Source: JBHHZJ01 sp046758005
GTDB lineage: Bacteria; Pseudomonadota; Alphaproteobacteria; Kiloniellales; J153
Assembly: GCA_046758005.1 (NCBI GenBank)
Contig: JBHHZJ010000039.1
Coordinates: 1 to 29,467 of the forward strand
Length of the DNA: 29,467 bases
Reading direction: 5' to 3'
The notes under the pieces are model-generated. The model worked only from the letters and a program-made list of their open reading frames with translations, was not told where the DNA came from and searched no databases. Every line of letters begins with the position of its first letter. The first letter of the stretch is position 1. Shown piece after piece: positions 14,938 to 21,927 of the stretch. The translations under genes and the position numbers were made by a program.

Positions 14938-15119
14938 CATCGCAAGTGAAATTCCTGGGGCAACAATATGAACGGAACAAGAACATCGCGCGATGCCGTG
15001 CAAATGCCGGCCCCGGGCCGATCCGGCCCGCCCAGGCCGCGCAAGACCGCGGCGCCCGGGCCCACCGGGCGCGATCACGGATTCCGATTGCGTCCTGAAC
15101 GGTCGGGGCCGCGTCCGGC

Positions 15120-16508
15120 CTAGCGATCCACCCCTAGGCCCTCGAGCCAGGTCTTGTTCTCCACGACCGCCTGCTCGGGCGGGCGGATGTCCAGGGTGTC
15201 CAGCAGCATCCCGCCGACCGCCAGGATCCGGTACGAGGCCAAAAGCTCGTTGGTCTGCGCGGTGACGAGCTGACCGCTCGACACGAACAGCTCGTTCTCG
15301 GCGTCGAGCACATCGAGCAGCGTGCGCTGGGCCACCTCGAACTGCTGGCGATAGGCATCGCGGGTTTCCATGTTGAACCTGACCGCGTCGGACAGGTCCT
15401 CGACCCGCTGCCGGCTTGCCTCGAGCGCGAACCACGACTGGCGCATTTCCCGCTGCGCCTCGAGGAAGGAGCGCATGCGCCGGTTCTTGCTCTCGGCCAA
15501 GCGCGACAGGGCCTCCTGGCGCGCGGCCCGGTCGATGCCGCCGCGAAACAGGTTCCAGCGCAGCCGCACCATCACCTGATTGTTGAACTCGTCGTCCTCG
15601 ATGCCGTCTCGGTTATCGTTGTACTCCGATTCCGCCTCGAGCGTGATCGCCGGAAAGAACGGAGCCTCGGACAGGGAAACCTCCGCCACCGCCGTCTTGA
15701 CGTCGGCCTCGAAGATTCTGGTGGTCGGATTGTTGCTACCGGCCAGGGAGACCGCGGCGTCGAGGTCCGACGGCAGGATGCCCTTCGGGAACTCCACGGC
15801 CCGCAACTCGTCCGGGAACTGCCCGATGATCCGCGTGTAGGTCGCCTCGGCGTCGCGCAGGTCGTTGAGCGTCTGCGTCAGCGTGGCCCGCGCGCGCGCC
15901 GCGCGCGCCTCGGTCTGGACCACGTCGGCACGGCTGCCGCCACCGCCCGCCAAGCGCTGCCGCACCGCGTCGAGGATCGTCAAATGGATTCCCAGGTTCT
16001 CCTCGGCCAGGCGCACCAGCTCACGCTGGCGCAGGACCTCCAGGTAGACGCCGATCGCATCGAGGCCCAGGAACTCGGAGTTCTCGGCAACCCGGCGCGC
16101 CGCCGATTGGACGCGCGCCTTTTCCCGCGCGATCGTGCTGTCCGCCTCGAAGCCGTCGAAGATTCGCTGCTGCAGCGTAACCGACGCCTCTTTCCGCGTC
16201 AGCGTCAGGTCCGGCTTATTGTTGGGGTCCGCCCGGGTCGCGCGGTCCTCGGTCCGTTCCTTGCCGATCCCGGCGGCCACGTCGATCTGCGGCAGCCACA
16301 GACCCCGCGCCTGCCTCAGCTCCTCGTCGACCGCTTCGCGGTTGCTCGCCACGATGCCGATGTCCGGGTTGGTCGAAAGGGCGAGCTCGACCGCTTCGGT
16401 GAGGGACACGCCCTGGGCCGCGACCGATCCAGGAATGATCAAGGCCGTGCCCAGCAGCACCGCCCTGAAACAAGAGGACACTCCCCCGTCCCACGAGTGA
16501 AATCTCAT
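15120..16508 (-). CDS. TolC-family outer-membrane channel of the type I secretion system (LapE-like)
   Basis: About 462 residues, usual for TolC/AggA proteins. A signal peptide ends near VAAQ. Two outer-membrane-factor repeats follow: LTEAVELALSTNPDIGIVAS and LPQIDVAAG at the start, AEVSLSEAPFFPAITLEAES in the middle, and YRQQFEVAQRTLLDVLDAEN near the end, a hallmark of this family. It forms the trimeric exit duct for substrates of the ABC/HlyD pair encoded divergently. ATG 16508 is chosen because GGGGGA lies just upstream; a GTG 45 bp earlier would add a non-signal-like leader. Confidence 0.93.
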   Translation of the reverse strand: MRFHSWDGGVSSCFRAVLLGTALIIPGSVAAQGVSLTEAVELALSTNPDIGIVASNREAVDEELRQARGLWLPQIDVAAGIGKERTEDRATRADPNNKPDLTLTRKEASVTLQQRIFDGFEADSTIAREKARVQSAARRVAENSEFLGLDAIGVYLEVLRQRELVRLAEENLGIHLTILDAVRQRLAGGGGSRADVVQTEARAARARATLTQTLNDLRDAEATYTRIIGQFPDELRAVEFPKGILPSDLDAAVSLAGSNNPTTRIFEADVKTAVAEVSLSEAPFFPAITLEAESEYNDNRDGIEDDEFNNQVMVRLRWNLFRGGIDRAARQEALSRLAESKNRRMRSFLEAQREMRQSWFALEASRQRVEDLSDAVRFNMETRDAYRQQFEVAQRTLLDVLDAENELFVSSGQLVTAQTNELLASYRILAVGGMLLDTLDIRPPEQAVVENKTWLEGLGVDR

Positions 16509-16581
16509 TCCCCCGTCCCCTCTTTGCGAATGACTCCGCCTCCGAGCCCACACTCGATTGAAAAGCTTAATGATTGCCTGT

Positions 16582-16611
16582 GTATTACGCCTTTTGCGCG
16601 TACATTGTCAA
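16582..16611 (-). promoter_or_regulatory. Sigma-70-type promoter for the tolC-like gene
   Basis: On the minus strand TTGACA is followed after 18 bases by TAATAC. The position, about 75 bp before the ATG at 16508, leaves a normal leader. This is the best housekeeping promoter seen in the window. Confidence 0.6.
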
Positions 16612-17033
16612 CGCATTCGGCCCGCGGCCGTTACAGCGGTAAGATGAATACAAAAACTTAACACATGATCATTGGAGCATCAAATCTCGAACAAGTTCTG
16701 TTTCGGCCCTGCCAAGGCCGGGCGCGACAACGGGCGGCCGCGCGCTCGGCGTTGCGGCGCCGGGCGGGATCCCTTGCGATGCGGCGGTTTGGGCCGCGAG
16801 AATCGCGGCGCCGCCGGCGCGGCACGGCCATAGGCCGGTATCAAGCAAGAAGGCGCTGGCCACGCCCGGGTCAAATCCATTAACCTTTTCCGAAGTCTCT
16901 AGGGTTATCTATACTGATTGCTGTTAGCGAAATATTTCTCGATATTTCGGGCGGAACGATCCGCCGAGCCGGCGCGTGTCCGCGCCGCCGTGAGGCAACG
17001 ATCACGGATCGCCGGCCGTCGCGGTTAAAGGAA
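16612..17033. other. Divergent intergenic region between tolC-like and lapB-like genes
   Basis: No supportable gene. The left part is GC-rich without codon structure. The AT-rich part 16875-16950 probably carries the promoter of the exporter operon. It has TTAACC near 16880, a TATACT hexamer near 16910 and a perfect 7-bp inverted repeat GAAATAT/ATATTTC (16929-16948) that could be an operator. Confidence 0.5.
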
Positions 17034-17069
17034 ATGTTTACTTTCGGGCGGGCAACTCGTTTGGCATGA
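17034..17069 (+). CDS. Possible 11-residue leader peptide coupled to the exporter gene
   Basis: ATG at 17034 with AAAGGAA directly upstream opens a frame MFTFGRATRLA that stops at TGA 17067-17069. Its stop overlaps the ATG of the exporter gene (ATGA). The exporter's own ATG lacks a good ribosome site, so translation may be delivered by this short frame. It could be chance; the paired ribosome site and ATGA overlap are the only evidence. Confidence 0.4.
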   Translation: MFTFGRATRLA

Positions 17070-19552
17070 CGGCCGGAAACGACAAACAAGGAGCCGCGGC
17101 GGCGAGCTCCGGTCCCGATCCCAAATCCGGACCGGAGGCGGCGGGCGACTCCGCGCCGCTCGGGCCGAGCCGGCCCAAGCCGGCCGCCAAGCTCGTCCGG
17201 GCATTCGCGGCGGCGTCCCAGGCCGAGCCCCGCACGGCGGCGGCCCGCCCCGGCGGCGAGCGCCCGACCGCCGCCGAGGGGCGGCCGGCGCGCGATGCCC
17301 CGGGACCCGGCGAGGCGCCCCGTGTGACCGCAGCCAAATCCGAGGCCGCCAAGCCCGAAGGCGCCAAGGTCCTGAGCGCGGAGGACGTGCTGGAGCAGCC
17401 GCGGGAATGGCCGATCGCGCCCTCGGCGGTCGACTTCGTCGATCCCCTGCTGTCCTGCCTGACCACCCTTGCGGGGCTGTTGCAGCGGCCGATTTCGGCC
17501 GAGGCACTCACCGCCGGCCTGCCGCAGGGCGCCGAGCGATTCAGCCCCGAGCTGGCCGTGCGCGCCGCCGAACGCGCCGGGCTCGACGCACGCATCACGC
17601 GCCGCCCGAAGCTCACGCAGATCCTGCCGGTGACCCTGCCCTGCATCCTCCTGCTGAAGGGCCAGAACGCCTGCGTCCTGGTCGGCTACCCCGACCGCGG
17701 CACCGCCGAGATCGTCATCCCGGAAGGCGGCACCGGCGCCAAGACCGTGCCGGTCAAGGAGCTGGAGGAGCAGTACACGGGCTACGCGATCTTCGCCCGG
17801 CCGGAGTTCAAGTTCGACCAGCGCGCCTCCGACATCCGGCTGGCCCAGCCGCGCGCCTGGTTCTGGGGCACCTTGGCCCGGTTCTGGCCCATTTACAGCC
17901 ACGTTCTCATCGCCTCGGCGCTGATCAACACCTTCGCGATCGCGAGCCCCCTGTTCATCATGAACGTTTATGATCGCGTGGTCCCGAACAACGCGATCGA
18001 GACGCTGTGGGTGCTCGCGCTCGGCGTGGTCACCGTCTTCGTCTTCGAATTCGTCATGCGCAATCTGCGCACCTACTTCGTCGACGTGGCGGGCAAGAAC
18101 GCCGACGTGATCATCGCCAGCCGCCTGCTCGAGCAGCTCATGTCGATGAAGCTGGCGCACAAGGGGCCGTCGACCGGGGCGATGGCCAACAACCTGCGCG
18201 AGTTCGAGTCGCTGCGGGAATTTTTCACCTCGGGTACGCTGGTGGCGCTCGTCGACCTGCCGTTCATCTTCCTCTTCGTCGCCGTGATCTATCTGGTGGC
18301 GGGTCCGGTCGCCTTCGTCCCGCTTGGCGCGGTACCGCTCGTGATCCTGGTCGGCGCCGTCCTGCAGTTCCCGCTGCGCCGCGTGATCGAAAAGACGCAC
18401 CGGGAATCGACCCAGAAGCATGCCCTGCTGGTCGAAACGATCGACGGCCTCGAGACCATCAAGGCCGCGGCGGCGGAGAGCCGCGTGCAGCGGGCCTGGG
18501 AGCGTTTCGTCGGCATGACCGCGGAGTCCTCGGGCAAGGCGCGCTTCCTGTCCGGCCTGGCCACGACCTTCGCCCAGGTCTCGATCCAGCTCTGCACCGT
18601 GGCGGTGGTGGTCTACGGCGTGCACCTGATCGCCGCCGGCCAGATCACGATGGGCGCGCTCGTCGCCGCCACGATCCTGGCCGGCCGGTCGCTCGCGCCG
18701 CTGGGCTCGATCGCGGCCATGCTGACCCGCCTGCAGCAGTCCCGCGTCGCGCTGCGCTCGCTCGACGCGATCATGAAGTCGCCGGCGGAGCGCCCGCCGG
18801 ACAAGATGTTCCTGCACCGGCCGCGCCTGTCCGGGCAGATCGAGATGAAGAAGGTCAGCTTCAGCTATCCGGGGCAGGAGAGCCGCGCGCTGGACGGCCT
18901 CTCGTTCCGGATCAACCCGGGCGAGCGGGTCTGCATCCTCGGCCGCATCGGTTCGGGCAAGAGCACCATCGCGCGCCTGTTGATCGGGCTTTACGAGCCG
19001 GCCGAGGGCGCGGTGCTGATGGACGGCACCGACATCCGGCAGATCGACCCGGCCGACCTGCGGCGCAACGTGGGCTACGTCTCGCAGGACAACTACCTGT
19101 TCTACGGCACGGTGCGCGAAAACATCGCCTTCGGCGCCTCGCACGCGGACGACCAGACGATGCTGCGCGCCGCCAACGTCGCCGGGGTCACCGACTTCCT
19201 GCGCACCCATCCGCTCGGCTTCGACGTGCAGGTGGGCGAACGCGGCATGGGCTTGTCCGGCGGGCAGCGCCAGGCCGTCGTCGTGGCCCGCGCGCTGCTG
19301 CTCGACCCGCCGATCATCTTGCTCGACGAGCCGACGAGCAACATGGACAACTCGACCGAGGCCGTGTTCAAGCAGCGCCTGGCGCAAATCCTGCCCGGCA
19401 AGACGCTGCTGCTCATCACGCACCGCAGCTCGCTCCTGAGCCTGGTCGAGCGCCTGATCATCGTCGATTCCGGCAAGGTCGTGGCCGACGGCCCCAAGGA
19501 AGAGGTTCTGACCGCGCTCAAACAGGGCCAGATCCGCGCCTCGCGCGGGTAA
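17066..19552 (+). CDS. lapB: Type I secretion ABC exporter, LssB/LapB family
   Basis: An 828-residue inner-membrane exporter. Residues 1-112 are Ala/Pro/Gly-rich and probably disordered. Residues 120-255 form a C39-peptidase-like domain of the LssB type (DPLLSCLTTLAGLLQRPISA), presumably non-proteolytic as in LapB. The membrane domain is about 265-560. The ATPase has Walker A GRIGSGKST (626-634), signature LSGGQRQ (730-736), Walker B IILLDEPTSNMD and H-loop His786. The C39-like domain without processing activity is the mark of exporters of large RTX adhesins, which fits the adhesin at the window end. It is followed after 14 bp by the adaptor gene. The start is the ATG overlapped by the short leader frame. 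Confidence 0.95.
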   Translation: MTAGNDKQGAAAASSGPDPKSGPEAAGDSAPLGPSRPKPAAKLVRAFAAASQAEPRTAAARPGGERPTAAEGRPARDAPGPGEAPRVTAAKSEAAKPEGAKVLSAEDVLEQPREWPIAPSAVDFVDPLLSCLTTLAGLLQRPISAEALTAGLPQGAERFSPELAVRAAERAGLDARITRRPKLTQILPVTLPCILLLKGQNACVLVGYPDRGTAEIVIPEGGTGAKTVPVKELEEQYTGYAIFARPEFKFDQRASDIRLAQPRAWFWGTLARFWPIYSHVLIASALINTFAIASPLFIMNVYDRVVPNNAIETLWVLALGVVTVFVFEFVMRNLRTYFVDVAGKNADVIIASRLLEQLMSMKLAHKGPSTGAMANNLREFESLREFFTSGTLVALVDLPFIFLFVAVIYLVAGPVAFVPLGAVPLVILVGAVLQFPLRRVIEKTHRESTQKHALLVETIDGLETIKAAAAESRVQRAWERFVGMTAESSGKARFLSGLATTFAQVSIQLCTVAVVVYGVHLIAAGQITMGALVAATILAGRSLAPLGSIAAMLTRLQQSRVALRSLDAIMKSPAERPPDKMFLHRPRLSGQIEMKKVSFSYPGQESRALDGLSFRINPGERVCILGRIGSGKSTIARLLIGLYEPAEGAVLMDGTDIRQIDPADLRRNVGYVSQDNYLFYGTVRENIAFGASHADDQTMLRAANVAGVTDFLRTHPLGFDVQVGERGMGLSGGQRQAVVVARALLLDPPIILLDEPTSNMDNSTEAVFKQRLAQILPGKTLLLITHRSSLLSLVERLIIVDSGKVVADGPKEEVLTALKQGQIRASRG

Positions 19553-19566
19553 CGGGAACGGCGCCG

Positions 19567-20886
19567 ATGGCGAGCCGCCAGGAAGACCTTCACTTCATGC
19601 CCGACGTCCACGCGGCGGCGCGGCGGCGCGGCCACGGCTTCGCCTACGTCCTGACCCTCATGACGCTGGCCTTCCTGACCGTGATGGGCGTGTGGGCGCA
19701 CTACGCCGTCCTCGACGAAGTGACCCGCGGCGAGGGCCGGGTCATCCCTTCGAGCAGGACCCAGGTCATCCAGAACCTGGAAGGCGGCATCCTGGCGGAA
19801 ATCCTTGTGCGCGAAGGCGACATCGTGGACCGGGGCGACATCCTGGTCCGCATCGACAACATCGCGGCGCAGGCGAACTACCGCGACCTCCAGGCCCAGT
19901 ACTACACCCTTCTCGCCACGGTCGAGCGCCTCAAGGCCGAGCAGGAAGGCCGCGAGATCGCGCTGAGCGAAGAGATCCTGAAGAACGCGCCCGTCGCGGC
20001 CGCGGACCAGCGGTCCCTGTTCGACTTCCGGCGCCGGCAGCTCCAGGCGCAGATCGCGGTGCTCGAGGCGCAGGCCAAGCAGCGCCGGCTAGAGACCGCC
20101 GAGCTGGCCAGCCGCCGCAAGCAGCTGGAGCGCAGCCTGCAGCTTGCGCGCGAGGAACTGGGAATCACGGCGCCGCTCGTGCGCAACGGCGTCATGCCGC
20201 GCGTCGAGCTGCTGCGAATCGAGCGTCAGGTCGCCGACCTCGAAGGCGAGATCAGGACCATCCGCCTCGGCATCCCGCGCCTGAAGACGGCGGCGAAGGA
20301 GGCCGAGCAGCGCATTGAAGAGGTGCGCCTGAGCGCCATGACGGAGACCGCCAACGAGCTGAACCGGGTCCGCGCCGAGCTCAAGTCGGTGCACGAGACG
20401 CTGTTCGCCGGCAGGGACCGGGTCACGCGCACCGAGGTACGCTCGCCGGTGCACGGCACGATCAAGGAGATCAAGCAAACCACGGTCGGCGGCGTGATCC
20501 GGCCCGGCCAGGACATCCTGGAGATCGTCCCGCTCGACGACACGCTGCTCGTCGAGGCGCGCATCCGGCCGGCCGACATCGCCTTCCTCCGGCCCGGCCA
20601 GGAATCGATGATCAAGGTCGCGGCCTACGACTTCTCCATTTACGGCGGGCTCAAGGCCAAGCTCGAGCACATCAGCGCCGACACGATCAAGGACGAACAG
20701 GGCGAGAGCTTCTACCGCGTGTATCTCAGGACCGATCAGAATACCCTGATGCACCAAGGCAAAGAGCTGCCGATCATCCCGGGCATGACCACCACGGTGG
20801 AGATCCTGACCGGCAAGAAATCGGTGCTCGACTATCTGTTGAAGCCGATCCTCAAGACGCGCGACCGCGCCCTGCGCGAACGGTAG
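19567..20886 (+). CDS. lapC: HlyD-family type I secretion adaptor (LapC-like)
   Basis: A 439-residue periplasmic adaptor anchored by one N-terminal membrane helix (about residues 26-46). Next come the lipoyl-like half GEGRVIPSSRTQVIQNLEGG, a long coiled coil (about 100-280) that reaches the TolC channel, the second lipoyl half (TEVRSPVHGTIKEI) and a beta-barrel/C-terminal region with the family signature ending IPGMTTTVEILTGKKSVLDY. It links the ABC exporter with the outer-membrane duct. Transcribed with the exporter gene (14-bp gap). The ATG at 19567 has only a weak ribosome site, which again suggests coupling. Confidence 0.95.
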   Translation: MASRQEDLHFMPDVHAAARRRGHGFAYVLTLMTLAFLTVMGVWAHYAVLDEVTRGEGRVIPSSRTQVIQNLEGGILAEILVREGDIVDRGDILVRIDNIAAQANYRDLQAQYYTLLATVERLKAEQEGREIALSEEILKNAPVAAADQRSLFDFRRRQLQAQIAVLEAQAKQRRLETAELASRRKQLERSLQLAREELGITAPLVRNGVMPRVELLRIERQVADLEGEIRTIRLGIPRLKTAAKEAEQRIEEVRLSAMTETANELNRVRAELKSVHETLFAGRDRVTRTEVRSPVHGTIKEIKQTTVGGVIRPGQDILEIVPLDDTLLVEARIRPADIAFLRPGQESMIKVAAYDFSIYGGLKAKLEHISADTIKDEQGESFYRVYLRTDQNTLMHQGKELPIIPGMTTTVEILTGKKSVLDYLLKPILKTRDRALRER

Positions 20887-20892
20887 AATCCA

Positions 20893-20960
20893 GATTCTGG
20901 AGACAGTATACTTAATTCCGTGAAATAAATATACTGTCCCCAAATCTAATACTGTCCCGG
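20893..20960. repeat. MITE/REP-like palindromic element
   Basis: Arms 20899-20917 and 20923-20941 (GGnGACAGTATA, then an AT-rich tip) pair at 16 of 19 positions around the 5-nt loop CCGTG. Outer AGATT/AATCT (20893-20897, 20943-20947) extends the stem, and a partial third copy of the arm, ATACTGTCCCGG, follows. The base composition differs sharply from the surroundings. Elements with GGGGACAGTATA ends are, as I recall, associated with IS200-like/RAYT transposases; no transposase is present here. It begins 7 bp after the adaptor stop. Confidence 0.7.
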
Positions 20961-21183
20961 AAACTACAGGCTTTCGCCGCCTACGCTCGGGCGAGGCGGT
21001 CGCGCCTGCCAAAGGGCATCGTGAGTCGATCACAACGCCCTTCGGCATTAGTCATTGATTTATCACAACTTTTAACGCCGATTAACCACGTTCGGCAGCC
21101 CTTCCTTAACCGGCGCCGGCGATCCTTGAGCCCCCCGGAACCATTCCCGAACCGGCAACCCCGGGTTGAGTGGAGCTCACGGA
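20961..21183 (+). promoter_or_regulatory. Upstream region of the lapG-like gene
   Basis: No gene seen. An AT-rich stretch at 21050-21110 contains TTAA (21072) and TTAAC (21082) with 6-bp spacing, and CTTAACCGG further on. These are CtrA-like half sites, one base off the usual N7 spacing. A promoter for lapG and the genes after it is likely here. Confidence 0.35.
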
Positions 21184-21924
21184 TTGCTTCTGCGTGGCTC
21201 AACGGCCGTCCGCGCGATCATCGTGTTCCTTGCCCTGGCGGCGCTGCGTCCCGGCGCGACCCAGGCCCAGACGCTCGCCGAGGTGGCGCGCGCCGGCCAG
21301 ACCGCGCGCGCCGGCCTGTTCGGCTCGATCGAGTTCCGTGCGGAGTCCCTCGACGGTCTGCCCCAGTGGACCCGGGTCCTGGCCGCCATGGAGAAGGAGC
21401 GCGGCGCCTTCGCGCGCTGCGTCCGGGTGGCCGCGCGGTGCACGACCCCGGCGCTGCGCAGCTGGCGCAAGATCATCGCCGCCGCCGCGTCGCTCGATCG
21501 CGCGGCGCGCCTCAGGGCGGTGAACGACTACTTCAACCGCTGGCCCTACCGGCAGGATCCGGACGTCTACGGCCGGAGCGAGTATTGGGCGACGCCGAGC
21601 GAGTTCATGGCGCGCTCGGGCGACTGCGAGGATTACGCGGTCGCCAAGTACTTCGCCCTGCGCCAGCTCGGCTTCGGCAAGGACGAGATGCGCATAGTCA
21701 TCCTGACGGACGAAATCCGCGGCATCGGACACGCCGTGCTGGCGATCTATGGCGAGGATGGCATACTGGTCCTGGACAGCCTGTCGAATTTGATCGTATC
21801 AGACGACCGCTACAAGCATTACGTCGCCCAATACTCCATGAACGAGACGACCCGCTGGGCACACGTCGGGGGCTTCGAACGGAAGTCCAAGCCCGCCTAC
21901 CGCGGCCTGGTGGCCCGGAGATAG
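21184..21924 (+). CDS. lapG: LapG-type periplasmic transglutaminase-like cysteine protease (BTLCP)
   Basis: About 246 residues with a signal peptide ending near TQAQ. The catalytic triad is visible: Cys148 in SGDCEDYAVAKYFALRQLG, His183 in GIGHAVLAIYG, Asp198 in LVLDSLSN. The Asp and Glu flanking the Cys (D-C-E) match the calcium-binding pair known in LapG. YWATPSEFMA before the Cys is also typical. LapG cuts the N-terminal retention module of giant adhesins in the periplasm, releasing them from the surface. No ATG is in frame; TTG 21184 with GGAG 8 nt upstream is preferred over TTG 21166, which lacks a ribosome site. It lies three bases upstream of the HD-GYP gene. Confidence 0.9.
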   Translation: MLLRGSTAVRAIIVFLALAALRPGATQAQTLAEVARAGQTARAGLFGSIEFRAESLDGLPQWTRVLAAMEKERGAFARCVRVAARCTTPALRSWRKIIAAAASLDRAARLRAVNDYFNRWPYRQDPDVYGRSEYWATPSEFMARSGDCEDYAVAKYFALRQLGFGKDEMRIVILTDEIRGIGHAVLAIYGEDGILVLDSLSNLIVSDDRYKHYVAQYSMNETTRWAHVGGFERKSKPAYRGLVARR

Positions 21925-21927
21925 GCG

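Noticed and set aside
14922..14940. Sigma-54 promoter read on the minus strand from TGGCACG
   Set aside because: The -12 GC element is absent at the required distance; the string is part of a GC palindrome.
16665..16883. Small frames on both strands in the tolC/lapB intergenic region
   Set aside because: They overlap each other, lack ribosome sites and have only Arg/Ala-rich shadow composition.
16880..19423. A very long open frame on the minus strand (847 codons)
   Set aside because: It lies opposite the ABC exporter gene, has the Arg/Asp/His-rich composition of an antisense frame in high-GC DNA, and shows no domain.
18007..20886. A long plus-strand frame running from inside the exporter into the adaptor
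   Set aside because: Only the part from 19567 is real (the HlyD-type adaptor); the front is the exporter gene in another frame.
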